Part shown: in pieces, positions 16,472 to 24,120 of the stretch
Layout: each line of letters starts with the position of its first letter
Position numbering within the stretch: the first letter of the stretch is position 1
Assembly: GCA_910589115.1 (NCBI GenBank)
Contig: CAJUSB010000002.1
Coordinates: forward strand, 63,169-127,168
From: an uncultured Clostridia bacterium
GTDB lineage: Bacteria; Bacillota; Clostridia; Oscillospirales; Butyricicoccaceae
Reading direction: 5' to 3'
Length of the DNA stretch: 64,000 nt
Translations under genes and position numbers: made by a program
Notes under the pieces: generated by a model
Seen by the model: the letters and a program-made list of their open reading frames with translations, nothing else
What the model was told of the DNA's origin: nothing
The model's database searches: none

Positions 16472-17884
16472 CTATTTGAAAGTTGCGAGTTCTTCGATCT
16501 CCGGCCTGTGCAGAATCTCACTGACCCGGATGCCGAAATTATCATCAATGACTACGACTTCGCCATGCGCAATGCACTTGCCATTGACGAACAGGTCAAC
16601 CTGGTCGCCGGCCAGCTTATCAAGCACAACGAGCGAGCCTTTGGAAAACGCTAGAATATCCTGCACTTTTTTGCGTGTACGTCCAATCTCGACCGTGACC
16701 TCAAGCGGTACGCTCATGATAAGGTCGAGGTTTTGCGCCTGCTCTTCACCGAGCTGCTCCCCATTTGCCAGCGTTGGCATCGCAGGCACCTGTGTACTGA
16801 TCACCTTCGGATCGGGCGCGGGAGCCTGCGGCGGGGGTGGATACCCCGGCCAGCCATACGGCGGCATATAATACAGCGGATACGGCATCTGGGTTCCATC
16901 CACAGGCATTTGCGGCGGCATCATCGCCATCTGCGGTGGCATACCGGGCATCTGCTGCGGTGCTCCGGCCATTTGTGGCGGAACGGACGCTGCGGCAGCC
17001 TGCTGCGGTGCTCCAGCCATTTGTGGCGGAACAGGCGCTGCGGCAGCCTGCTGCGGTGCTGGCTGCTGCTGCATCAGGCGTTCGATTTCCTCCTGTGACA
17101 GCGTGCCGCCAGAAGCAGCGGGCACCGGGGCTGGAGGCGGCGGAGGTGCAGCGGCAGCCTGCCCTGCCATCAGCTTCTCAATTTCCTCCTGCGACAAGGT
17201 GCCGCCAGAAGCGGCGGGCGCAGCAGCCGGAGGCGTTTCAACCGGCGCAGGCGCAGGTGCGGGTGCAGGCTCAGCGGCCGCACCGCCCTCCGGCTCCAGT
17301 CCGAAGCTGCTGAGCAGCTCACGGGCAAGCTCTACCGACATGACATTCATGAATTCGCTCTTGAGATCGGGCTCGATATCCAGCGCGAATTTCACGATTA
17401 CAATCGGCCCCTCCTGCACAGGAAGCCGCTCTTTGCGGAATGCATCAATATCCTCCAGGTCGAAGGTCTGCGGGGTCGAAATATTGACAACCTTGCCAAG
17501 GAAATCCGAAAGAGCCGTTGCAGCCGCGCCCATCATCTGGTTCATGACCTCACAAACTGCGCTGAGCGTCAGGTCATTCAGCTCAAACTCATCCTCCGGG
17601 GTCTCCATGCCCATCAGGATATCCACAATGACCTTGATATCGGTCACTTTGAGGATCATGATATTGCTGCCCTCAAGGCCGGAAACATATTTGATCTCAA
17701 CGCCAATCGCGGGATCGATCTCCCCCAGTGCAAAATCCTCCGCATTGACAATGCTGACCGTCGGGGTGGTAATATCCACCCGATGATCCAGCATATTGGA
17801 AATCGCCGTTGCGGAAGAGCCCAGGCTGATATTCGTGATCTCACCAATCGCGCTGATCTCCATTGGGCTAAAAACATTACTCAT
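16472..17884 (-). CDS. fliY: Flagellar motor switch phosphatase FliY
   Basis: A 470-aa switch protein. Residues 1-195 are CheC-like with two phosphatase helices: residues about 11-30 (AIGEITNISLGSSATAIS) and about 110-125 (VCEVMNQMMGAAATALS). Both match E-x2-N phosphatase motifs. Residues 205-375 form a long Pro/Ala/Gln/Met-rich linker, and residues 385-465 the C-terminal SpoA/FliN ring domain (VPLEVTVEIGRTRKKVQDIL, GEVVVIDDNFGIRV). FliY dephosphorylates CheY-P and replaces FliN in the C-ring. Unusually, the N-terminus lacks the CheY-docking peptide, but two copies of SGGTLSQEEIE(K/R)LM sit in the linker. The linker also has tandem PPQMAGAPQQ repeats. The start overlaps the fliM stop by 8 nt. 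Confidence 0.95.
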   Translation of the reverse strand: MSNVFSPMEISAIGEITNISLGSSATAISNMLDHRVDITTPTVSIVNAEDFALGEIDPAIGVEIKYVSGLEGSNIMILKVTDIKVIVDILMGMETPEDEFELNDLTLSAVCEVMNQMMGAAATALSDFLGKVVNISTPQTFDLEDIDAFRKERLPVQEGPIVIVKFALDIEPDLKSEFMNVMSVELARELLSSFGLEPEGGAAAEPAPAPAPAPVETPPAAAPAASGGTLSQEEIEKLMAGQAAAAPPPPPAPVPAASGGTLSQEEIERLMQQQPAPQQAAAAPVPPQMAGAPQQAAAASVPPQMAGAPQQMPGMPPQMAMMPPQMPVDGTQMPYPLYYMPPYGWPGYPPPPQAPAPDPKVISTQVPAMPTLANGEQLGEEQAQNLDLIMSVPLEVTVEIGRTRKKVQDILAFSKGSLVVLDKLAGDQVDLFVNGKCIAHGEVVVIDDNFGIRVSEILHRPEIEELATFK

Positions 17885-18890
17885 TTTCCTGCATGTCCCT
17901 TCTTTCGGCAGTATGGTAAACCTGCTTTATCTTGACGGCCAGATGCTTTTCGCTCACACCCATCATGCCGTCAAACCATTTACGTCCGCCGATCCGCAGG
18001 AAGACCGGACTGTCCTTTTTCTGGCTGAGGTCGATCACATCCCCTACATTCAGTCCATAGATATCACGCAGGCGAAGCGTCGTGCGGCCAAGTTCTGCGA
18101 CCACATCCAGACTGGAATCACGCAGCTGATCCATAATGTCGTCCGCGCGGTTCTCGCCGACCGCCCGGCGCGTAGGGTTCTCCTGGCTGATCCTGGTGAA
18201 AATATTCGTCAGCATCGTACCAGGCAGGACGATGCTGAGTCCCCCGTCACAGTTGGGGAATTTCAGTTTCAGGTCTACCATGACGACCGTCTCGTCCAGG
18301 CCAATCAAATGAACCAGCGTCGGATTGGTTTCCACGCGTTCAAAATCAAAGTCCAGGCGGATATAGTTATTCCAGCTTTCGCCCATGCACCGGACAAACT
18401 CCTGCGTCAAATTCTCATACAGGCACAGGTCAAGGTCGGTATATTCATAGTCGTCAGGGACTTCCTCCACATTACCGTTGCCGCCCAGCAGGCGGTCCAT
18501 CATGCTGACCATGACGGTCGTGGTGAGGAGCATGAGCATCGGCTCCTCCTCATCGCGGTCCCCCTCCATATTCAGGTTAGCCACGGTCAGGACCGCGCCA
18601 TCCTGCAAGGCGTTGGAAAATTCATAATAGCGCTGTTCCTCAACCGACTCCACCTCTACCTCGCAGGTTGCATGAAGCAGCCCGTTAATACGCGTATTGA
18701 GGATGCGCGAATAGTTGTCAAAAATACCGCGCAGCATCTTGAGGCGGTCCTTGGTAAATTTCCGGGGACTCTTAAAGTCATATTTCCGGTATTTCTTTTC
18801 GGGCGCTTCCTCCCGCGCGGGAGCCGCCCCTCCGCCTTTCATCGAGTTGAGCAGCGCGTCGATCTGGCTTTGCGATAATACCTCTGCCAT
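17877..18890 (-). CDS. fliM: Flagellar motor switch protein FliM
   Basis: A 337-aa C-ring protein. The N-terminal CheY-P docking motif is LSQSQIDALL (residues 5-14), the middle domain contains the GGNG segment (residues about 148-151, in RLLGGNGNVEEVP), and the C-terminal SpoA domain includes SLDVVAELGRTTLRLRDI. FliM couples CheY-P to the FliG ring. The start follows GGGAGTAGCAG. It is followed by fliY with overlap. Upstream, a 190-bp segment bounded by inverted repeats separates it from motB, where fliL and others normally lie. Confidence 0.97.
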   Translation of the reverse strand: MAEVLSQSQIDALLNSMKGGGAAPAREEAPEKKYRKYDFKSPRKFTKDRLKMLRGIFDNYSRILNTRINGLLHATCEVEVESVEEQRYYEFSNALQDGAVLTVANLNMEGDRDEEEPMLMLLTTTVMVSMMDRLLGGNGNVEEVPDDYEYTDLDLCLYENLTQEFVRCMGESWNNYIRLDFDFERVETNPTLVHLIGLDETVVMVDLKLKFPNCDGGLSIVLPGTMLTNIFTRISQENPTRRAVGENRADDIMDQLRDSSLDVVAELGRTTLRLRDIYGLNVGDVIDLSQKKDSPVFLRIGGRKWFDGMMGVSEKHLAVKIKQVYHTAERRDMQENE

Positions 18891-18920
18891 CTGCTACTCC
18901 CTTCCTTCGGTTCCAAATTA

Positions 18921-19093
18921 CTAAGAGACTATCCCAAAATGAGACGTGCGCAGGCTGCGCCGTCAGATTTTTCGTCAGGCAAAGCCGATTTCCCACGGGA
19001 ACCCTGTCGGATTTCAAGGGGAAGCGGCGCACCATGACGGATTAAAGATGCAAACAAGCTGTGTGCGGATGATTCCGGGATAGGCTCTAAACT
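18921..19093. mobile_element. MITE-like segment with imperfect terminal inverted repeats
   Basis: The left end AGAGACTATCCC and the right end (reverse complement AGAGCCTATCCC) match 11 of 12, with weaker matching beyond. The 170-bp segment between has no ORF. The right repeat contains the motB stop codon. It could be a short non-autonomous element or a remnant of an insertion sequence. No target-site duplication was identified. Confidence 0.4.
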
Positions 19094-19911
19094 GCGTCCG
19101 TACCCTGCGGTGCAAGCGTCCCGCCCTCGCGCTGGGTATAATACTGCTCTACACTGCTGCCAAGGCCGCTCATCAGATCTTTGCCGGTAATGATGATCTC
19201 TACCCGGCGGTTGTGGCCCCGTCCTTCCGGGGTACTGTTGTCATCGATCGGGCGATGCTGCCCAAAGCCCTCGCTGAGGATGCGGCTGCCGTCCAGGGTA
19301 CTGTTCTTCTGGATATAGACGGTCGCGATCGTCGCGCGGTTTGACGCCAGGAAGCGGTCATGCCGGACTTTGTTCGGCTGGTCCGCCCGCGCCTGCGCAG
19401 TATGCCCCATAATGCGGACTTCATCAATCGCAGACTCCACCGAATCAAACATTGCACAGATATCCTTCAGGATCTGCTGCCCCTGCGGCAACAGTTCATA
19501 TTGCTCACCCGCAAAAAACACCGCATCGTCAAAGGAAATGAAAACATAGCCATCGCCGCGCGTGGTCTCGATCCGGGAACCCTGCTGATTCTGCTCGGCA
19601 TACTCTACCAGCGCCTGATACAGCTGCTCGATCGACTCATCGATCTCTTCCTGCTGGGCTATGACCGCCTCGGTCTCCTCAACGCTCATACCCTCATGGT
19701 CCACATCGGCCGGCCCCGGGCTGCCGCTCTCTTCCTGCGCGGTCGGCGACGCATCGGGGTTAAAGCTCTTGACCAGCGCCATCCACTTATTTTCATCTAC
19801 GCTGGAAATGGAATACAGCAACACGAAAAAGCACAGCAGCAGGGTGACCATATCACCATATGTGTCCATCCAGTTGGCGCCGCCGCCGGCGCTTTTTTCT
19901 TTTTTCTTCAT
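19087..19911 (-). CDS. motB: Flagellar motor stator protein MotB
   Basis: A 274-aa protein with a short basic cytoplasmic N-terminus, a single membrane helix whose first turn holds the proton-binding Asp (Asp20 in WMDTYGDMVTLLLCFFVLL), an acidic linker, and a C-terminal OmpA-like peptidoglycan-binding domain (FDDAVFFAGEQYELLP, RIMGHTA, NRRVEIII). It anchors the stator to the wall. The partner motA is not in the window. The gene sits between fliE and fliM, where fliF through flgE (and motA) usually lie. The start MKKKEK follows GAGGCGG. Its stop codon lies in the inverted repeat of the downstream segment. Confidence 0.93.
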   Translation of the reverse strand: MKKKEKSAGGGANWMDTYGDMVTLLLCFFVLLYSISSVDENKWMALVKSFNPDASPTAQEESGSPGPADVDHEGMSVEETEAVIAQQEEIDESIEQLYQALVEYAEQNQQGSRIETTRGDGYVFISFDDAVFFAGEQYELLPQGQQILKDICAMFDSVESAIDEVRIMGHTAQARADQPNKVRHDRFLASNRATIATVYIQKNSTLDGSRILSEGFGQHRPIDDNSTPEGRGHNRRVEIIITGKDLMSGLGSSVEQYYTQREGGTLAPQGTDAV

Positions 19912-19996
19912 TGCAGTCCGCCGCCTCGTTTCCTCGTTAAAATATGTGCACCGCGCCCGGAAGGGTATTTTTGTACAGTTCCCGGAAAGCACGTCA

Positions 19997-20027
19997 ATAC
20001 CGGCGGCCCAACCAGCGCCGCCGGTAT
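19997..20027 (-). other. Perfect 11-bp hairpin at the fliE-motB junction
   Basis: ATACCGGCGGC and GCCGCCGGTAT pair fully, 8 bp after the fliE stop. There is no T-run after it. It may attenuate, protect the upstream mRNA, or mark a rearrangement joint. Confidence 0.55.
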
Positions 20028-20034
20028 ATCAAAT

Positions 20035-20340
20035 TTACAGACTAATGCGTATAAGTTCATTGTAGGCCTCGAGTGCTTTCGTGCGCAGCTGTGCCAGCAT
20101 CTGCACGGAAAGCTCCGCCTCTGCAATCGCAATCGATGACATCGCCGGGTTCTCAAGCTGGCCTGTCGTCAGCAGGTAATCCGTACGGTTGACCTCCTGC
20201 TGGGCCTCATTTGCCTGACGCACCGCCGACTTGAAAATATCAGTAAAGGAAAGCGCAGACGTTTCCTGCTGTACCTCCGCTGCCCCGGGCTTTCGGGGCA
20301 TGGCACCCCAAATCGGGGCGATTTCAGGAATACCGTTCAT
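20035..20340 (-). CDS. fliE: Flagellar hook-basal body complex protein FliE
   Basis: A 101-aa export substrate joining the MS-ring to the rod. C-terminal conserved segments are ENPAMSSIAIAEAELSVQML and LRTKALEAYNELIRI; the N-terminal third is variable, as usual. The start MNGIPE follows GAGAGGTG. It is third in the flgB-flgC-fliE order. The next expected gene, fliF, is absent. Confidence 0.93.
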   Translation of the reverse strand: MNGIPEIAPIWGAMPRKPGAAEVQQETSALSFTDIFKSAVRQANEAQQEVNRTDYLLTTGQLENPAMSSIAIAEAELSVQMLAQLRTKALEAYNELIRISL

Positions 20341-20442
20341 AATTTCACCTCTCATGTAATATGTCAGAAAAAGCCCCGGCCCCGCCAGGGAGCACACAGC
20401 GGGAAAACCGCTTTACTATGCGGGAAGATGCATCGCACGGCA

Positions 20443-20901
20443 TCAGCCGCCGATCTCAAGCCCGCGCTGAAGCACCGTTTTCAAGGTATTGAATGCAGTT
20501 ACATTGGCCGAATACGCCTGCGTAGCCGCCATTGCATCGGTAATTTCCTTGACCAGCGTCACATTCGGCATCTCTACATAGCCGAACTCATCCGCATCCG
20601 GATGGTCGGGGTCAAAGGTCACGGGCAATTCGGACTGATCCTCCAGGATCTCGGTCACGCGGACGCCGCCTGCCTTTTCCGCGCCGCGATTGGAAGCCGT
20701 TGCGACCTGCGCCAGCGCCTGACGGAAACCGTCACGGTTGGTCTCAGACTGGAAGCGGACCATCTTCCGGCGGTAAGCACCGCCGCCGCCCTCGGTGCGG
20801 GTCGTATTCATGTTGGTGATGTTCTCAGAAATCACGTCCAGGCGGAGCTGCTGCGCGGTCAGCCCAGACCCTACAATATTCATAATACTTGCAAATGCCA
20901 T
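20443..20901 (-). CDS. flgC: Flagellar basal-body rod protein FlgC
   Basis: A 152-aa proximal rod protein. The N-terminal rod motif NIVGSGLTAQQLRLDVISEN and later NMNTTRT, the central YVEMPNV, and the C-terminal AATQAYSANVTAFNTLKTVLQRGLEI are all family hallmarks. An AAAGGAGAA ribosome site precedes it. Operon with flgB and fliE. Confidence 0.96.
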   Translation of the reverse strand: MAFASIMNIVGSGLTAQQLRLDVISENITNMNTTRTEGGGGAYRRKMVRFQSETNRDGFRQALAQVATASNRGAEKAGGVRVTEILEDQSELPVTFDPDHPDADEFGYVEMPNVTLVKEITDAMAATQAYSANVTAFNTLKTVLQRGLEIGG

Positions 20902-20931
20902 ATCAGGCTTCTCCTTTCATGCTGCACGTCA

Positions 20932-21315
20932 TCAGCCGTTCATGGCCGCGCGCATAATGGACAGGTTGCCGGTAATCGAGCGGTATACCTGCGAAAGCTG
21001 ATAAGCTGTGCGGATCAGCTCCACGCTCTGCTCGGTAATGTTGACGCCGTTGTCGTTCCGATGAACCGACTCATCGTCCTCCATTACCTCCCACGACGCA
21101 TTCTCAATCACGTCGCGGACGGCCTGGCGCGGGTTTTCGCTGCGCTGAGCCGCAAGGAGCTTCTGCTCAAACGCCTCCTCAAAAGTCACAGTTTTGACCT
21201 TATAGTTCGGCGTCTCGACATTCGCAATGTTATCCAGAATCGCGGTCTGCTTGGTCCACAGGAAATCCACCGAGCGTTCAAGCATCCCAAAACTGCTGCC
21301 GGTCAAGACATTCAT
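20932..21315 (-). CDS. flgB: Flagellar basal-body rod protein FlgB
   Basis: A 127-aa proximal rod protein. The N-terminal segment has LWTKQTAILDNIANVETPNYK and the C-terminal one TAYQLSQVYRSITGNLSIMRAAMNG. The start is the ATG giving MNVLTG, with AGGAAGGA 9 nt upstream; the longer frame needs a TTG. It is the first gene of the early flagellar operon, 130 nt downstream of a strong promoter. Confidence 0.94.
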   Translation of the reverse strand: MNVLTGSSFGMLERSVDFLWTKQTAILDNIANVETPNYKVKTVTFEEAFEQKLLAAQRSENPRQAVRDVIENASWEVMEDDESVHRNDNGVNITEQSVELIRTAYQLSQVYRSITGNLSIMRAAMNG

Positions 21316-21446
21316 ATCCTTCCATCCTTCCTGAAACAATCCTTAGGCCCTCCTGGGACGGCCCCGCCCCTCAAACAGCCTTCCATTTTGTATATGCGGC
21401 GAGGCCCTGCAAAATGCGCACGCCGAAAAAAATGCTATTTTCTATT

Positions 21447-21475
21447 ATCATACACTTTCCAGTCGAATTTTGCAA
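21447..21475 (-). promoter_or_regulatory. SigA promoter of the flgB-flhB operon
   Basis: Minus strand: TTGCAA (21470-21475), 17-bp spacer, TATGAT (21447-21452). It lies directly downstream of the previous operon's terminator and gives a leader of about 125 nt containing GGGGCGGGGCC-type structure. Confidence 0.8.
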
Positions 21476-21593
21476 GGGGTTCGACAAAAAAAGCCGGAAT
21501 TTCATAAAAGAATTTTCTGGAAGCCGGACCTGTTCAGCACTTTTCTCCAAATACCGACAGCCGGTCTGCGGACGCCGTGCCGGACGTGCGCCT

Positions 21594-21636
21594 AAAAAAG
21601 CACGATACCGGGTTTTTACGCCCAATATCGTGCTTT
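21594..21636 (-). terminator. Terminator ending the fliD-led operon
   Basis: Minus-strand reading: GCACGATA, an 18-nt loop, TATCGTGC and TTTTTT. It separates the unknown gene at 21665 from the flgB promoter. Confidence 0.85.
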
Positions 21637-21664
21637 CTGCCCCTGACAGGTGCTGGCTGCGGAG

Positions 21665-22264
21665 TCAAACCAGCCCATTCAGCAGCAATTCCGCTGCGGA
21701 GACCGTGCCGCTGCGCATCTTCCGCAGGAAGGCCTCACGCTGCGCGAGTTCAATATACTCCTCGTGGCGGCGGTGGCGGCGCTCCCAAAATGTTTCTGTC
21801 TCATCATCCAGTTTTTTAAGTGCTTCCAGCTCCCGCCCCGGGTTGGTTGTATCCACGCGGAAGTCCTCCCGCTCTGCGCCGATGTTGTAGGTGATAAATG
21901 TACCCGGCATGCCTGTTGAAGGGGTTGACCAGGCTTTTTCCAGCATTTCGAGTACCCAGGTCTCATAATCCTCATCCGTTTTCATCGCCTTAAGACCCTC
22001 ATCGGATATCTGTACGCGAAGCGATTCCAGCGCATGGGAAGGGTCGATCCGGATTGCGGAAATCCGTGCCGAAATGTACTGCTTATACTCCTGAAGGGTC
22101 ATTTCTTCCTTTGAAACCTCGCCCGCCTTCCGTGCGACTTCACGCGCCGCAAGATCCAGGAACCCCAGCCCTGCAGACGGCTTGATCGGCGACCCGGAGG
22201 CCGCAGCCCCGGCCAGCCGGGTGAGTGCCTCCGGCTTCACGCCGACGCGAATGGTCATACTCAT
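21665..22264 (-). CDS. Unknown soluble protein at the end of the fliD operon
   Basis: A 199-aa mostly helical, charged protein (…MTLQEYKQYISARISAI…, DDETETFWERRHRRHEEYIE…) with no signal peptide, membrane helix or recognised catalytic motif. The ribosome site GGAGGG is 7 nt before MSMTIRV. It is the last gene before the terminator at 21594-21636 and 33 bp after the upstream mcp stop, so it is co-transcribed with chemotaxis and late flagellar genes. A flagellar or chemotaxis accessory role is inference from position only. Confidence 0.75.
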   Translation of the reverse strand: MSMTIRVGVKPEALTRLAGAAASGSPIKPSAGLGFLDLAAREVARKAGEVSKEEMTLQEYKQYISARISAIRIDPSHALESLRVQISDEGLKAMKTDEDYETWVLEMLEKAWSTPSTGMPGTFITYNIGAEREDFRVDTTNPGRELEALKKLDDETETFWERRHRRHEEYIELAQREAFLRKMRSGTVSAAELLLNGLV

Positions 22265-22297
22265 GCATTTTCCCTCCTGTCTTCCGGCCCGCCTTCC

Positions 22298-23947
22298 TCA
22301 GCTTTTCAGGCGGAACCTGCGTGTCTGCTCCTGCAGCAGCCGTACCTGCTCAAACAGCTCGGAGCTGACCGCTGCGGATTCCTCCGAGCTGGCCGAGTTG
22401 CTCTGCACGACTGCCGAAATCTGGCTGATGCCTTCGGTGACCTGCGCAATGGAGACGGCCTCATGCTGTACCGCCTCGGCAATGCCGCCGATATCGCTGC
22501 TCGAACGGACGACCAGATCCAGCGTGGTCTGAAGCGTGCCGGATACCTCGTCAACAATACGCCGCCCCTTCTCCGAGGCCGCAATCGAGTTCTCGATCAG
22601 CTCGCGGGTCGCCTTTGCTGCACGGTCGGATTCCCCGGCCAGGGTGCGCACTTCGTTTGAAACGACGGCAAAGCCCTTACCGGCCGCACCGGCGCGCGCC
22701 GCCTCTACCGCAGCATTCAGCGCAAGGATATTGGTCTGGAACGCGATATCCTCAATGGTTTTAATGATATCGCCAATTTTCTGCGAAGCGGCGGCAATGT
22801 CCCCCATCGCAGCAACCATCTGTTTCATTTGTTCACTGCTGAGCGTCACCTGCTCGCTGGCCCGGCGGGCATTCTGCTGGGCATCAGTCGCCGCTTCAAC
22901 ATTCCGCGCGGCGTTGCGGGAAAGGTCATCAAGCGTTGCAAACAGTTCCTCTACCGCGCTTGCCTGTTCGGTCGCGCCCTGTGCCAGCGCGTGCGAACCG
23001 CTCGAAAGCTGTTCCGCATTGCCGGACACCCGGTGCTCTGCCTGCGAAATCTGGGACAGCGCATCCGACATCTTACTCGTAAAGCTCTCAATCGACTGCT
23101 CAATCGAACGGAAATCGCCGATAAACGGTTCCTCCGAATGCACATCAAAGCTGCCGTCTGAAAGCTGCGCCATAATACGGTTGATATCGCTGACATATCC
23201 CTGAATCCGTCCAAGCGCCTCCCTCAGCGTCTGGACAAGGTCACCCAATTCATCCTCCGATTGATGCGTCAGATCAATCTCAAGCAGACCCTCTGTCAGC
23301 GGCTGGGTCTGCTTGGTGAGCTTCAGGATCGGGGTGACAATATGCCTTACGACATACCGGACCAGGCTCATCAGGCAAATCAGCGCCAGCAAGCAGAACA
23401 ACGGGGTCAAGATCTCCATCATCCGCACGGCCATCCGAATTTTACCCTGGCAGTCCTTCTGCATAGCCGTGCTCCGCTCGACCGTATCATCCAAATATCC
23501 AACCAGCGTGCTCAGCTCCGCTGTGATGGTCTGCTGATAGTAGTTCTGTGCATTCCAGGAATTGGTTTCCTTCATTTTCAGCACTTCAGACGCGGATTCA
23601 TGCAGCGACTTATGCAGCGGCTCCATTTTATCCCGCAGCGCAAGCACCTGCTCATCTTTGGTGCCCAGATCACCGTAAAGCCAGTTGCCCAGCGCACAGG
23701 CAGTTGGGTCCAGGCTGCCTGTAAATTCTTTGCTCGTATACAGCGCATTGGACAGGTTCGCCGACCACTTATAGTGCGCAACCTCAGCGTTGAGCGCGTG
23801 TTCCAAGACGCTGGTTGCCTCGGTGCTTTTTTCCTGCGCCAGCTTCACACAGGTCATGCACGCCGTCATGACCAGCGAAAGCAGAACAATGGACCCGACT
23901 GCCGCAATCACACGGATCCAAATATTTTTTTTAATACTTTTTCTCAT
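22298..23947 (-). CDS. Methyl-accepting chemotaxis protein with extracytoplasmic CZB-like domain
   Basis: A 549-aa receptor. TM1 is at about 10-34. The sensory region (35-185) contains a chemoreceptor zinc-binding pattern: H58-x-x-W61, C84-ALGNW, H112-x3-H116, matching the 3His/1Cys zinc site of CZB domains. TM2 is at about 188-215. HAMP follows, then the signalling hairpin with QTNILALNAAVEAARAG and paired methylation regions. The CheB/CheR-binding pentapeptide is absent at the C-terminus. CZB domains usually sit in the cytoplasm; here the topology puts it outside. The start is set between two ATGs, MRKSIKK being better placed. A 173-nt untranslated stretch separates it from the EAL-HDOD gene. 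Confidence 0.92.
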   Translation of the reverse strand: MRKSIKKNIWIRVIAAVGSIVLLSLVMTACMTCVKLAQEKSTEATSVLEHALNAEVAHYKWSANLSNALYTSKEFTGSLDPTACALGNWLYGDLGTKDEQVLALRDKMEPLHKSLHESASEVLKMKETNSWNAQNYYQQTITAELSTLVGYLDDTVERSTAMQKDCQGKIRMAVRMMEILTPLFCLLALICLMSLVRYVVRHIVTPILKLTKQTQPLTEGLLEIDLTHQSEDELGDLVQTLREALGRIQGYVSDINRIMAQLSDGSFDVHSEEPFIGDFRSIEQSIESFTSKMSDALSQISQAEHRVSGNAEQLSSGSHALAQGATEQASAVEELFATLDDLSRNAARNVEAATDAQQNARRASEQVTLSSEQMKQMVAAMGDIAAASQKIGDIIKTIEDIAFQTNILALNAAVEAARAGAAGKGFAVVSNEVRTLAGESDRAAKATRELIENSIAASEKGRRIVDEVSGTLQTTLDLVVRSSSDIGGIAEAVQHEAVSIAQVTEGISQISAVVQSNSASSEESAAVSSELFEQVRLLQEQTRRFRLKS

Positions 23948-24120
23948 AAAAACTCGCATCCTCCCTTCAAATTTCAAGCCCCAAGGGCAGGATACGTCCG
24001 CCCATGGCAAACAAGTGCACAGCCATAAGCCCATGGGTTATGCCTACGCTATGCATCTGCTCAGCCGATCCGGCAGCTGCCCCGCAAACATCCTGGGGTA
24101 TGCGGCCAACCGTACCGGCA

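Noticed and set aside
23948..24120. c-di-GMP-I (GEMM) riboswitch before the CZB receptor
   Set aside because: I looked for the conserved CACGCA...GGGACGCAAAGCC blocks and found none.
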